From contig CAKULV010000004.1 in the NCBI GenBank assembly GCA_934667425.1, forward strand, positions 36,602-100,601: a DNA stretch of 64,000 nucleotides. The letters run 5' to 3'. The stretch's first letter is position 1, and every line of letters starts with the position of its first letter. Under the pieces are notes generated by a model. The model was given only the letters and a program-made list of their open reading frames with translations, ran no database searches and was not told the origin of the DNA. The translations under genes and the position numbers were made by a program. Below, one piece after another: positions 44,000-52,909 of this stretch. This DNA is from an uncultured Kiritimatiellota bacterium. GTDB lineage: Bacteria > Verrucomicrobiota > Kiritimatiellia > RFP12 > UBA1067.

Positions 44000-45420
44000 T
44001 TTTGTTCCTTTCCCTGGAAATGCCGCTCGATCTCCTCCAGAGTCCGCCCTTTAGTCTCCGGCACCGCATAGGCGACGACGAGGAAGAACAGCACCATGGC
44101 GCCGCCGAGCGTGAAGAATACGCCTTGGTAGCCGCACGCCTCGGCCCACGGCAGGAAGGCGCGAGCGATCGCATAGGAGACGCTCATGCTCGCCATCACG
44201 CAGACCAGCATTCCGGTCGCGCGGATGCGCGTCGGGATGAGTTCCGAAAGCGCCAGATGTACGCATACCCCTGGGCCGACGGCGAACGAGGAGACGAAAA
44301 GTATGAAGGCCGCGAGCGTTATGGCTCCCGTAGCCGACGACGGCGCGAGTCCGAATGCGTCCATCGACCAGAAGACCGCGCCGACCGCGCCCAGGCCGAG
44401 TACGAGCCCCGCGCTCCCCAGCATCAGCAGGAACTTGCGCCCCTTTCGATCGACGAGTGCGCAGGCCACGATCGTCATCAGGAAGTTGGCTGCCTTGATT
44501 GCGGCATCCGCACCGTTCGCCCAGACGCCCGGAAGCCCCGCACGGTCGAAGATCGTCACCGAATAGTTCAAAACGGAGTTAATGCCGGACGCCTGCACGA
44601 AGACGGCTATCAGGAACGCGAGCGCGAAAGGCGCCAAATAGCGGTGTCGCCAAACCGTCCCCGCCGCCGGAGCGTTCACCGTCCCGTCGCCGCCGAGCGA
44701 CACCTCGATCGCCGCGAGCTGCCGCGCCGCCTCTGCCTCAGGATAGTCGATCCGCAGAGCGGCGCAAGCCTCTGCACGTCGGCCGCGCCGCGCGAGCCAC
44801 CGAGGAGACTCGCGCAGGAAGAACGAGGCGACGACAAGCGCCGCGCCCGGAACGGCAGAGAACCAGAATATGCTCTGCCAGGCTATGTTCTTCGCCGCCG
44901 GCGAGACGGAGGACGACGATGCGTCGCCGAAGAACGCCGCCACGCCCATGCCGACTATGGAAGCCACGAAAAGCCCAATCACAAGAACGAGCTGGAACAT
45001 GCCCGTGCCCTTCCCGCGACTCTCAGCCGGCAGGCATTCCGCCAGGTACATCGGCCCCGCGATCGCGACCAGCCCGCAGCCCACGCCCTGAAGGATACGC
45101 CCGACCAACATCGGCCAGTAGGCGCCGCCCGAAAGGCAGATGAACGGAACCGCCGCCGTGAAGACGATCGCGGCGGCACGAATCGCCATCACGCGACCGA
45201 AACGCTCGGCAACGGACGCCGCCAGAATCGTACCGGGAATGTTCCCTAAAAGGACGGCGGCGACCACGCTCGAAAGTTGATCTGCGGTGAAACCACACGT
45301 CGCCTTGATGTATGGCAGCGCAGCGGCGATCAGGCCAACGTCAATTCCGTAAAGAAGGCCTCCCAAGCCGCATGCTGCGAGCCTGAATTTCCGATAGATG
45401 GATGTTCTTTCCTGTGACAT
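43996..45420 (-). CDS. MFS sugar:proton symporter-family transporter
   Basis: A 474-residue integral membrane protein of the sugar porter family with about 12 hydrophobic segments. Signature motifs are present: GGLLYGIDVGLIAAALPYI in helix 1, VAERFGRVMAIR in loop 2-3, GVGCGLVAIAGPMYLAE, FLRESPRWL before the central loop, DRKGRKFLL in loop 8-9 and VPETKGRTLEEIE at the C-terminus. It is the first gene of the chain that runs down to 32409 and is the only obvious sugar importer in the window. ATG 45420 is chosen since a strong promoter lies just upstream. Confidence 0.93.
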   Translation of the reverse strand: MSQERTSIYRKFRLAACGLGGLLYGIDVGLIAAALPYIKATCGFTADQLSSVVAAVLLGNIPGTILAASVAERFGRVMAIRAAAIVFTAAVPFICLSGGAYWPMLVGRILQGVGCGLVAIAGPMYLAECLPAESRGKGTGMFQLVLVIGLFVASIVGMGVAAFFGDASSSSVSPAAKNIAWQSIFWFSAVPGAALVVASFFLRESPRWLARRGRRAEACAALRIDYPEAEAARQLAAIEVSLGGDGTVNAPAAGTVWRHRYLAPFALAFLIAVFVQASGINSVLNYSVTIFDRAGLPGVWANGADAAIKAANFLMTIVACALVDRKGRKFLLMLGSAGLVLGLGAVGAVFWSMDAFGLAPSSATGAITLAAFILFVSSFAVGPGVCVHLALSELIPTRIRATGMLVCVMASMSVSYAIARAFLPWAEACGYQGVFFTLGGAMVLFFLVVAYAVPETKGRTLEEIERHFQGKEQK

Positions 45421-45428
45421 CGACGCAC

Positions 45429-45457
45429 AACATAGCAAAACTCATTTTCGATGTCAA
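45429..45457 (-). promoter_or_regulatory. Consensus sigma70-like promoter of the transporter operon, near-leaderless
   Basis: Minus-strand TTGACA (45457-45452), exactly 17-bp spacer, TATGTT (45434-45429) preceded by TGC. Only 8 nt follow before ATG 45420 and no Shine-Dalgarno sequence is present. The regulator at 45484 ends just upstream. Confidence 0.75.
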
Positions 45458-45483
45458 CGAAAATACAGGGACAATAGGGATAA

Positions 45484-46578
45484 TCACGGAAAGGTTTCGC
45501 CGTCCTCATAGACAGGGCCAATCGTCAATCCTATTGGCTTGTCCGCGCCTAAAAGACACGACAACGCAAACTTGGCCGCCATACCGCCGTGCACACGTGG
45601 ATTCATCGTCATCTTCGTCAGATTTCGGCGATACAGAGGATCGTTCCCCTTGTTCGCCCAAGATACGATGCGTACGTCTTCCGGCGCCAGTACGCACTGG
45701 TCGGCCATCGCCCACAACGCACCCACCGTCGGTGCGTCGTCGGCAAAGAAGATGAGGTCCGGCAACCTCCTCTGATGGCACTTCAACCATTGCGCGAAAA
45801 GGCAAAAGGACTTCTGCTGTGTGCCGTAGGGACGCAAATCGTCTTCAGACTCGGCAACAATCAATTCCGAACAGCGGATTCCTGCGCTCACGAGCGCATG
45901 CTTCGCATCGACCGTCGCGACCTTGCGGGTACGCACCTGTAGCACAGTCTCAATTCGGTGCAAACGGCATTCCCTGATAAAATCCGGAACGGCTGCGTTC
46001 CAATCAAGGACGAGCCGTCCAAGACAGTGCCGACGACGGCATGGCTTTGCCCCGACCACGACAAAAGGGATTCCGCTTTCCGATATGCATCGTTCCACGA
46101 CGGGACTGCTGAAAAGGACAAGAACAAAATCGACGGAACGCTTCAGCACCGACTCCAAGACACCAACATTGACACCACCCGGCAGAAAACTATCCGCCAC
46201 GATCTGTGTACACTGGTATCCGGCATCCGCAAGGCGACTTTTGACCTCATCAACAAACACGTTCGAATAATACGAGCCCGCATGGTCGGTTACTACAAGA
46301 AGTACATGCCCATTCCAGTGTTTCGTGCCAAGCGGCAACACTACGCTTCCGACACGAGGACGAGGACATATGAACCCCTCCATCTTCAACTTCGCCAACG
46401 CACGTTCAACCACCACGCGACCAACTCCAAGCGCATGCGCCATTTCGCGCGTTGTCGGCAAAACGCTGCCCGACAAATAGGAGCCGCATACGATGGCCTC
46501 CTTAAGTCCATTGGCAACCTGTTGTATCAACGTCTGTCCGCTAGCGCGATCGACAGCAAAAGGCATCTCAACTTGCAT
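45484..46578 (-). CDS. GntR-type winged-helix / LacI-type sensor transcription regulator
   Basis: A roughly 364-residue hybrid regulator. The winged helix occupies residues 1-70 (LIQQVANGLKEAIVCGSYLS, TREMAHALGVGRVVVERALA, MEGFICPRPRVGSVV). A periplasmic-binding-like sensor follows (HVLLVVTDHAGSYYSNVFVD, IPFVVVGAKP, PDLIFFADDAPTVGALWAM, RIVSWANKGNDPLYRRNLTK). ATG 46578 has GGTGGGG just before it; GTG 46587 in frame is an alternative. It is co-oriented with the transporter operon, whose promoter follows its stop by about 30 bp, so control of that operon is likely. Base composition is somewhat less GC-rich than the neighbours, which hints at separate acquisition. Confidence 0.85.
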   Translation of the reverse strand: MQVEMPFAVDRASGQTLIQQVANGLKEAIVCGSYLSGSVLPTTREMAHALGVGRVVVERALAKLKMEGFICPRPRVGSVVLPLGTKHWNGHVLLVVTDHAGSYYSNVFVDEVKSRLADAGYQCTQIVADSFLPGGVNVGVLESVLKRSVDFVLVLFSSPVVERCISESGIPFVVVGAKPCRRRHCLGRLVLDWNAAVPDFIRECRLHRIETVLQVRTRKVATVDAKHALVSAGIRCSELIVAESEDDLRPYGTQQKSFCLFAQWLKCHQRRLPDLIFFADDAPTVGALWAMADQCVLAPEDVRIVSWANKGNDPLYRRNLTKMTMNPRVHGGMAAKFALSCLLGADKPIGLTIGPVYEDGETFP

Positions 46579-46632
46579 ATACCCCACCCGAAATCACCTG
46601 CACCTGCATTCATTGCATAACATGAATGTCGA

Positions 46633-46773
46633 CTAACCAAGGATAACACCAGGCATCGCCAAAATGGCGTTGACTCTCTTGAACCTTCGCGGACGCGCCG
46701 CGTCCGCAGAATCCGGGAAGCCCCCGCCGACGGCGAAAGCAAGGGCAACGACCTTAACGCATTTCTTTAACAT
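46633..46773 (-). pseudogene. Duplicated promoter and signal peptide joined to foreign sequence
   Basis: A 46-codon frame begins MLKKCVKVVALAFAVGGGFP, identical to the signal peptide of the protein at 31208-32365 except Ile to Val. It then runs into unrelated sequence (RFKRVNAILAMPGVILG) and stops at 46633-46635. The parent segment 32279-32392 and this one, 46687-46800, are 112/114 identical, including the TATAAT box. It is either a dead 5' duplicate or a tiny secreted peptide of about 20 mature residues; I favour the first. Confidence 0.65.
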
Positions 46774-46780
46774 GGCTTCG

Positions 46781-46789
46781 ATTATACCA
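46781..46789 (-). promoter_or_regulatory. Duplicated extended -10 promoter (TGG-TATAAT)
   Basis: An exact copy of the promoter at 32373-32381, with 7 nt between TATAAT and ATG 46773. It may still fire and transcribe toward the GntR-type regulator at 46578, which lies directly downstream. Confidence 0.5.
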
Positions 46790-46811
46790 AATGTGCGCCG
46801 AATCAGATTAC

Positions 46812-46830
46812 AAAAATCACAGGGATGTGA
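46812..46830 (-). terminator. Intrinsic terminator after the LamG-repeat gene
   Basis: On the minus strand, TCACA-TCCC-TGTGA is followed directly by TTTTT. It lies 10 nt after the stop at 46841. The stem is short, so efficiency is uncertain. Confidence 0.5.
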
Positions 46831-46840
46831 GGTTTAGATG

Positions 46841-49800
46841 TCAGCGTATCAGGATCCATGTGCCGATTTTGCCGAAGCAGACACACAGCCGCCATCGGAT
46901 GAGCCGCAGATGAGGTTGAACATCCGGCGCAAACGTGCGATCACCGAAGTCAATGACGGCGTTCGCCAACCCTTCGGCTGCGTCCACCGTGCCGATGACG
47001 AGCCTGTCACCCAGACGCACCTCACGGTCGAACCCACGGACGACCACGCGCGCACCGGCCTCGAACGTCAACGTTCCCGACAGCGCAAGCGGGTTGACGA
47101 TTGCGCCTTCCGAGACGTCAAACACCATTTGCGCACCGTCGCCATACGTGAGGTCGCCGACGAGCGTCGCCCGCGCCGCCTTCTCGGGCAGTGCCGCCAG
47201 TTCCGCGTCCGCCTTGCCGAACCACTTCTTCAGAAGGTAGTTGCGCGTCGCCGTCTTCTCGCGCACGGACAGCGGACGCTCGAAGACGATGATCTCGCCA
47301 ATCCGAAAGCCGCCCTGCGCATAGTCGCCAAAGGCATTCCCCAACATGTTGGCCATGCAACCGCCCGCCGTGTGCAGTTCGACGAGATCGTAGCCACCGC
47401 TGGGCGCCCACGAATCGACGCGCTCCTGCCGTTCGCCGTTGATCCACAACTCGCCGTTCTTCACGTTCGGACTCGCCGAACCAAACAGTGGCGTCTCCAC
47501 CGTGATCGTGTCAGGCGTTCCGCTGCGAAGGAAGTCGTTCAGGCTGGCGAAGTTCGCAAAGTCACGGCCTTCGATGTTGGAACTGATCGGATTGCGGTTG
47601 CTACATCCGAGCGGCTGTCCGCCGCCCGCCTGCGAACCGTAGACGAGATAGACCGACCGGATGTTCGTGAGCGTACGCGAAAGGCCGAGCGTCCGCGCCT
47701 CGACGTCCTTTCTCTCCGCCGTCGCGCCGCCGTTGTCCCAATCGCCGTGAAACGCGCCAAAATCGACGACAGGAAGCCCGTTGCAAAGCGCCTCCGCCGC
47801 ATCGTTGAGGAACGGTTTCTTCGTCGTGTAGTTGCCCTCGCGCGACTGCAACGCCGCGATCCGTCCCGACCGATCTGTCCAGTTCCAAATGAAGTTCGTC
47901 GTGCCATAGTCGCCGACGCGGACGAACAGGAGCGAGGCCGCGTCACTCGCGTCGAGCCGCAGCGACGGATTCGCCGCGACTTCGCAGCTGAACGCGACAT
48001 CCGCCCCCTCCACGACCGCGAGGCTGCCGCCGCGCACCTCCAAGCCGCCAGAAAGGTCGGCACCCGAAACGACGGCGAGCGTTCCCGCGCCCGTCTTCAC
48101 CGCCGCGCCGTCCGCCGTCAGGGAATTGACCGCAAGCGTCGCACCCTCGGCGACGTCAACCGTCGCCGTTGCGCCGTCCGCGCCGCCCACAGCGAGGTTC
48201 TGCAGCGTCGGCACGCCCAGGCCGTCGTCATAGCCCGCCGGGACGCGCCCGAGCCACTTTTTCATCAGGTAGGCGACAGCGTCGCGGATAGCCTCGTCCG
48301 GCAGCGCACCGCCCCAGCCCAGCACCTCGCCGAGCCGCAGGCCGCCGGCGCGCGACGCACTGGCCGCGCCGAGCAGCCACTTGAGATCCCCGTTATCGCC
48401 CGGGCCTCCCGGCACACGCCACGCGACGACCTGCCAAGCCGGAACCTCATTGCCCGTCGCATTCTTGTCCACCCGATGGCCGTTCACCCACACGTCGCCC
48501 GCATCGTTCGGCACCTGCATGCCATTCTGACCAAATGAGAAATCGCTCACGTAGATCGAGGTCGTGTCCAACAAGCGACTGAGCGCCGCCGCATGCCAGT
48601 CGGAGCCGTTGTCGATGTTCTTCGGCTGATAATGCGCAAACATCTTGCTCATCACGTTGCCGCCGCCGTACATGCGCGCATCGACGACCGCGACGACCGT
48701 CTGGTAGACGCGCGTCGGCGAAAACGCCATGTACTTGCCGGACGCGCCGTAGCGCCCGAAATCAAGGACGTCGAGTCCCGTACCGAGTGCATCCATAACC
48801 CGCACCGGACGGCGTACCGCGTCCGTCTGAACGACGCAATTCGTCTCTTCGCCCGTTACCGCATAGGCGGCGGTGTTCGCCCATGCGCTTACCGCGTCGC
48901 CGTCTTCCAGCGTCAGCGAATCCGCATCGGACGGATCGAGGTGCAGCGTCAGATACGGCGCAAGTTGGTCAAACGTCGGCACGGCCTTCGCGCCCATGAC
49001 CTTCAGCGTGCCGCCGCGCACGGCCAAGCGTCCACCGAAGCTCTCCGCTGTGCCGACCGCCAGTGCGCCCGCGCCCGTCTTTTCGACCGTCGGCCCCACA
49101 CCGTTGCCGCGTCCGCCGTCAAGGCGTTCCAACGTCAGCGTCTCATCCGTCGGCACGTCAAGCGTCACCGTCTGCGGCGTGTCCGGCGGCGAGAACCCAG
49201 AACTGCCCAGCGCCAGCCACGCGACGGATGCCGAACCGTTCTGCCCTTCCGTGTCGCGGTCGAGCCACTTGCGCTCCAGATAGGCGATCAGCTCGCGCGT
49301 CTCGTCCTCCGTCAGCACACGGTCGAAAATCAGCAATTCGGCGATCTTCTGTCCACCCGAAGACACGGCCTCGTCCGTGTTGTCGATGTTGCCCATGCCA
49401 ATGCCGTACGATGTGAGCGTCGCCGCCGAGGGATTCGCCGCAATGACCTGCCAAAGTCCGTTCCACTTCGCCTTGTCCGGCGCGTTCTGCGTCTGTCCTG
49501 TCCAGACGCTTCCGTACTTGAGGTCGCCTGGCACGTTGTTCTTGACGAGGGGAAACCGCAGGCCCACGCCGTCTTTGCTACGTCCTTCGGCGTCTTTTCC
49601 ATAGCCGACGAAGCGCTGGAACTGATTCCCCGCCAGCAGGTTGCCCGCGCCCTCGGCCGACTTGTAGACGCCGACGACCGAGCCGATGTTCGTGAGGACG
49701 TTCTGCCGCTCGCCCGAATAGCTCCCCTGCGTCCACGGCACGGAAATCGCGTTGAAGAAGAGCCCCCTCCTCGACCTTGACGCGCCGAAGTCGAGGCAGG

Positions 49801-50218
49801 CGGCGTCCAGGTCCGCGTCCCGGACCAGCGTCCCCGGCTTGATCGCCGTCTCAGGCTTGCCTTGAGAATAGTAAAGGCCATAGGGCCCATAGCAATGCAG
49901 GTCCTCGACCAGGTCGGCCGGGTCGCCGACCGTCAGGTAGCGCTCGCCCGTGCGCGACGGCACCTTCGTGACCGCGCCGTCCGCCGCGACCGTCCAGCCG
50001 TTCGTCTGCGAGCAGTCGAAAGCGAAAAGAAGCGACGGCGCGACCCAGGCGGGCTCGGCCGTCGCCTTCGGCGTCTCGACGCGATAGGCCTTGTCGCCGC
50101 CCACGAACTGGCGGTAGCCGCTCGTGAGGACGGTGACGTCCGGCGTGTCGGCAAGGCCGCTCCACGCGGCACCACACGCCATCAGGACAGAACCGGCGGA
50201 TGGGAGGATCGTTTTCAT
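46841..50218 (-). CDS. Giant secreted protein with three LamG-like repeats
   Basis: A 1125-residue exported protein (signal MKTILPSAGSVLMACGAAWS). Three repeats of a concanavalin/LamG-like unit each end in a similar helix: AELLIFDRVLTEDETRELIA with YLERKW, GEVLGWGGALPDEAIRDAVA with YLMKKWLG, and GEIIVFERPLSVREKTATRN with YLLKKWFG. Between them are beta-strand linkers (ATVDVAEGATLAVNSLTADG). This repeat helix is typical of LamG/Laminin_G_3 domains in marine and gut glycan degraders. It has no anchor domain and ends IGTWILIR, like the other giant proteins. It follows the DUF4091 gene by 69 bp and is presumably its binding partner. Confidence 0.78.
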   Translation of the reverse strand: MKTILPSAGSVLMACGAAWSGLADTPDVTVLTSGYRQFVGGDKAYRVETPKATAEPAWVAPSLLFAFDCSQTNGWTVAADGAVTKVPSRTGERYLTVGDPADLVEDLHCYGPYGLYYSQGKPETAIKPGTLVRDADLDAACLDFGASRSRRGLFFNAISVPWTQGSYSGERQNVLTNIGSVVGVYKSAEGAGNLLAGNQFQRFVGYGKDAEGRSKDGVGLRFPLVKNNVPGDLKYGSVWTGQTQNAPDKAKWNGLWQVIAANPSAATLTSYGIGMGNIDNTDEAVSSGGQKIAELLIFDRVLTEDETRELIAYLERKWLDRDTEGQNGSASVAWLALGSSGFSPPDTPQTVTLDVPTDETLTLERLDGGRGNGVGPTVEKTGAGALAVGTAESFGGRLAVRGGTLKVMGAKAVPTFDQLAPYLTLHLDPSDADSLTLEDGDAVSAWANTAAYAVTGEETNCVVQTDAVRRPVRVMDALGTGLDVLDFGRYGASGKYMAFSPTRVYQTVVAVVDARMYGGGNVMSKMFAHYQPKNIDNGSDWHAAALSRLLDTTSIYVSDFSFGQNGMQVPNDAGDVWVNGHRVDKNATGNEVPAWQVVAWRVPGGPGDNGDLKWLLGAASASRAGGLRLGEVLGWGGALPDEAIRDAVAYLMKKWLGRVPAGYDDGLGVPTLQNLAVGGADGATATVDVAEGATLAVNSLTADGAAVKTGAGTLAVVSGADLSGGLEVRGGSLAVVEGADVAFSCEVAANPSLRLDASDAASLLFVRVGDYGTTNFIWNWTDRSGRIAALQSREGNYTTKKPFLNDAAEALCNGLPVVDFGAFHGDWDNGGATAERKDVEARTLGLSRTLTNIRSVYLVYGSQAGGGQPLGCSNRNPISSNIEGRDFANFASLNDFLRSGTPDTITVETPLFGSASPNVKNGELWINGERQERVDSWAPSGGYDLVELHTAGGCMANMLGNAFGDYAQGGFRIGEIIVFERPLSVREKTATRNYLLKKWFGKADAELAALPEKAARATLVGDLTYGDGAQMVFDVSEGAIVNPLALSGTLTFEAGARVVVRGFDREVRLGDRLVIGTVDAAEGLANAVIDFGDRTFAPDVQPHLRLIRWRLCVCFGKIGTWILIR

Positions 50219-50287
50219 GTCGCATTCCCTTTCGTTTTTTTCGTGACGGAAAGCTCGCGCGGGGCGAGACGGTGGAGTACGTGGGGC

Positions 50288-52438
50288 TCAGCGCAGCGGA
50301 CGGCGCTCGATCTCGTCGGCGAGCGCGTCGCGCCACGCCTGGTAGGCGTCGGGATCGTCCGAAAACGCTCGGAGCGACGTCACGAGCGACTCGGGCACCG
50401 TGACAGTCCCGCCCCGCGCGCGCAGGATCTTCGCGTAGTGGTAGTCCTCAAGGCCGTCGCGGAAGTTCTCCAGCCGCACCGTCGAGAGCGGACGCCCGCC
50501 CGGCCCGCACGCCGTGAGCGAGCCGTCGCCCGACCAGTTGACCCACGTCTCCGGGCTCCAGTCGGTGAACGGGCCGCGCGTGATCGGGTCGCGCGACGAC
50601 CACTGGCAGATCTCGTAGTAGAGGAACCATTCCGGGCCGTACTTCGCCGCCGGCGCGCCCATCATCATGCGGCTCTCGATCGGGCTTCGCCCTAGGAAGA
50701 ACTGCGCCACCGACACGTCGGCGCCGCCGCAGTTGTACCAGCCGACCTTGCGCCCCTCGGCGCGGGCGCGGGCGGCGTTCGTCGGGTTGTAGACCTCGTT
50801 GACGGGAATGAACACGTCGATCCCGGAGAGCGCCGAATCGCAGCCGTAGCTCTTGTCCTTGCACGTCGTGACGAGCGGGACGTCCGGGAACTCCCGCTTG
50901 AACCGGGCCACGACGTCGGCCGCCGCGCCGAACCTCTCGGGCGGGATCTCGTCCATGCCGTAGAAGACGGCATGGTCCAGCAGCCCCAGCTCCTTGGCCT
51001 TCGCGTAGCGTTCGCGCGGCAGCTTGAACCAGTCGTCCTTGACGTTCTGGTTCCAGTAGGCGAGGTTGAACGCGCCGAGGCGTCCCTCCCGCTTGAGCTG
51101 GACGAGCTCATCCCAGCGCGGCCCGACGGACGGATAGAGGTAGTCGATCGTGATGAGGCGGTCGGCGAGGAACTGCGCCCAGGCGTGCGTCTGCTGCCGC
51201 GCCAGGTACGCCGCGCAGTCCCTGTTCTCGCGGATGCGCCGCTCTCCCTGCTCGTAGGTCTCGCTCCGGATGCCGTCAACGGACAGCATCGGGTCGCGCC
51301 AGCCGGGCTTGAACGCGATGTTCATCGGCACGGGCGCGACGGCGGGGAGCGTGAAGTCGTTCACGCGCACCGTCAGCGGAAAGCGTTCGCCGGCGACCTC
51401 GACCGTGCCGCGATAGGTGCCGGCCGGCTGTCCGACGGGACAGCGCACGCTCAGCCAGAAGCCCTGCACGTCGCCCTTCGCGACGTCGACCGCGCCGAGG
51501 AAGTCGAGGATCGGGTCGGGATACCAGCCGAGGACGGGCGGACGGCTGACGCGCACGAGCGTGTTCGAGGGCGTCACCTGCGTCGACCAGTGCGTGTAGT
51601 CGGGCATGATCTTCATCTCCACGTAGCCCAGGGCGTGCGCGGCGACGTTGGTGGCGGCGAAGCGCACGTCCCCGTTCCAGAGGTCGGAGACCGTCACCTT
51701 CACGCCCTTCAGGTCGCCTTGCGTCGGCGCGACCAGGAGCTGGACCGCCTCCGTCTCGCGGCGGGCAAGGCGGACATGGAGGTTCGTCGCCGGACGCGCC
51801 GCGAACGCGTCGCGCGGGAAGACGCGCGTCATCGACGAGGCCTGCCCGAACAGGACTCCCTGACGCGCCGTGCCGGCGCGCGCGCAGTCCGCCGCGAACC
51901 GCGCGAGCGAGTCGGCGTGCCGGCGCGACCGTGCGGCGTCTTCCGCCGCCACGGTCCGCGCCGTCAGGGCGCGCAGGGCGTCGCACGTGTCCGCCGGCGC
52001 TTCCGTGAACGTGCCGCCGCCGGACGGCTCGCCCTTCCTGAGCAGGCGGATGTTCGCGAGGTGAAGCCGCTGGTTCTTCCCCCGGAGGGAGGAGAACGAG
52101 ACGGTCGTCACGTTCGAGATCGAGACGGTCGGCTTGAAGCCGTCGAGCGGCACCACCCAGCGCTTGAAGCGGTGGTCGGGCGTCTTCGTCTGATACGCGC
52201 GGCGGTCGGCGGACGGCGTCCCCGGCGAGCCGAGCCACAGGTAGAGGCGGTCGCCGCCAGGCCCCTCGTTCACCAGGTCGACGCACAGGCGGTCATACGC
52301 CGACCAGTCCGTCACGGCCAGGTCGATCTTCCGTTCCCAGCCCTTCCACTCATACGTCCCCGGCGTCCAGCCTACGGCTTCGAACTGCCACGGACCTTCA
52401 GCGACAAGCGTCGCCGCGACCAAAAGACCTGCAAACAT
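50288..52438 (-). CDS. Secreted DUF4091 protein, GH123-like glycosidase
   Basis: A 716-residue exported protein with a short signal (MFAGLLVAATLVAEG). An N-terminal beta-sandwich module (about 15-140: YDRLCVDLVNEGPGGDRLYL) is followed by a linker helix. The C-terminal DUF4091/GH123-type region (about 190-700) contains YVEMKIMPDYTHWSTQ, the likely catalytic pair in VFYGMDEIPPERFG, KVGWYNCGGADVS and LENFRDGLEDYHYAKIL. GH123 enzymes are beta-N-acetylgalactosaminidases using a DE pair, but DUF4091 proteins are broad, so the substrate is open. A strong promoter lies 60 bp upstream and AGGAG precedes the ATG. Confidence 0.82.
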   Translation of the reverse strand: MFAGLLVAATLVAEGPWQFEAVGWTPGTYEWKGWERKIDLAVTDWSAYDRLCVDLVNEGPGGDRLYLWLGSPGTPSADRRAYQTKTPDHRFKRWVVPLDGFKPTVSISNVTTVSFSSLRGKNQRLHLANIRLLRKGEPSGGGTFTEAPADTCDALRALTARTVAAEDAARSRRHADSLARFAADCARAGTARQGVLFGQASSMTRVFPRDAFAARPATNLHVRLARRETEAVQLLVAPTQGDLKGVKVTVSDLWNGDVRFAATNVAAHALGYVEMKIMPDYTHWSTQVTPSNTLVRVSRPPVLGWYPDPILDFLGAVDVAKGDVQGFWLSVRCPVGQPAGTYRGTVEVAGERFPLTVRVNDFTLPAVAPVPMNIAFKPGWRDPMLSVDGIRSETYEQGERRIRENRDCAAYLARQQTHAWAQFLADRLITIDYLYPSVGPRWDELVQLKREGRLGAFNLAYWNQNVKDDWFKLPRERYAKAKELGLLDHAVFYGMDEIPPERFGAAADVVARFKREFPDVPLVTTCKDKSYGCDSALSGIDVFIPVNEVYNPTNAARARAEGRKVGWYNCGGADVSVAQFFLGRSPIESRMMMGAPAAKYGPEWFLYYEICQWSSRDPITRGPFTDWSPETWVNWSGDGSLTACGPGGRPLSTVRLENFRDGLEDYHYAKILRARGGTVTVPESLVTSLRAFSDDPDAYQAWRDALADEIERRPLR

Positions 52439-52498
52439 GGTAAAACTCCTGTTGTTGGTGGTAGGTATTTTACAGCATTAGTTGTTTAATTGGCAGCT

Positions 52499-52528
52499 AT
52501 TATATCTGTTTTTTTTTTCTCTTGTCAA
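52499..52528 (-). promoter_or_regulatory. Consensus promoter of the DUF4091/LamG operon
   Basis: Minus-strand TTGACA (52528-52523), 18-bp spacer containing a run of ten A, TATAAT (52504-52499). The expected start near 52492 leaves a leader of about 54 nt with AGGAG before ATG 52438. Confidence 0.75.
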
Positions 52529-52578
52529 ACCGTCCATCTTGGGCAGATTGTCTTCAGCAAAGCAACACACACTTACCA

Positions 52579-52608
52579 TTGATATCTGCACCTGTATTGT
52601 GCTATATT
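52579..52608 (+). promoter_or_regulatory. Promoter of the toxin-antitoxin pair
   Basis: TTGATA (52579-52584), 18-bp spacer, TATATT (52603-52608). The -10 box lies inside a loose inverted repeat (TTGTG...TACACTT), where the ribbon-helix-helix antitoxin could bind for autoregulation. The leader carries GAAAGGA before ATG 52640. Confidence 0.6.
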
Positions 52609-52639
52609 ACACTTGTTTTCACGAAAGGACTATTATAAA

Positions 52640-52909
52640 ATGGCTAATCTCACGATCTCTATGTCTACAGCCGACAAGGCTGGAATCTCTGCATTCTGCG
52701 AAGCGACGGGCTTCACGATCTCTTCCCTCTTCAACGTCTTCACGAAGGCGGTCCTGCGGGAGCGTCGCCTTCCCTTCCAGGTGATAATGCCGGAAACGCC
52801 CAATGCAGAGACGATTGCCGCGATGGAGGAGGGAGAGCGCATTGCGCGCGATCCAAACGTCAAGGGGTACAAGAATCTTGATGAACTCTGGAAGGACCTT
52901 GGAAGATGA
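52640..52909 (+). CDS. dinJ: RelB/DinJ-type antitoxin
   Basis: An 89-residue ribbon-helix-helix antitoxin. The N-terminal strand and helices (MANLTISMSTADKAGISAFC, FTISSLFNVFTKAVLRERRL) match DinJ/RelB, and the acidic C-terminal tail (AMEEGERIARDPNVKGYKNL) is the toxin-wrapping part. ATG 52640 follows GAAAGGA; an in-frame ATG at 52613 sits at the expected transcription start. It overlaps the toxin gene by ATGA (52906-52909). Confidence 0.9.
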   Translation: MANLTISMSTADKAGISAFCEATGFTISSLFNVFTKAVLRERRLPFQVIMPETPNAETIAAMEEGERIARDPNVKGYKNLDELWKDLGR

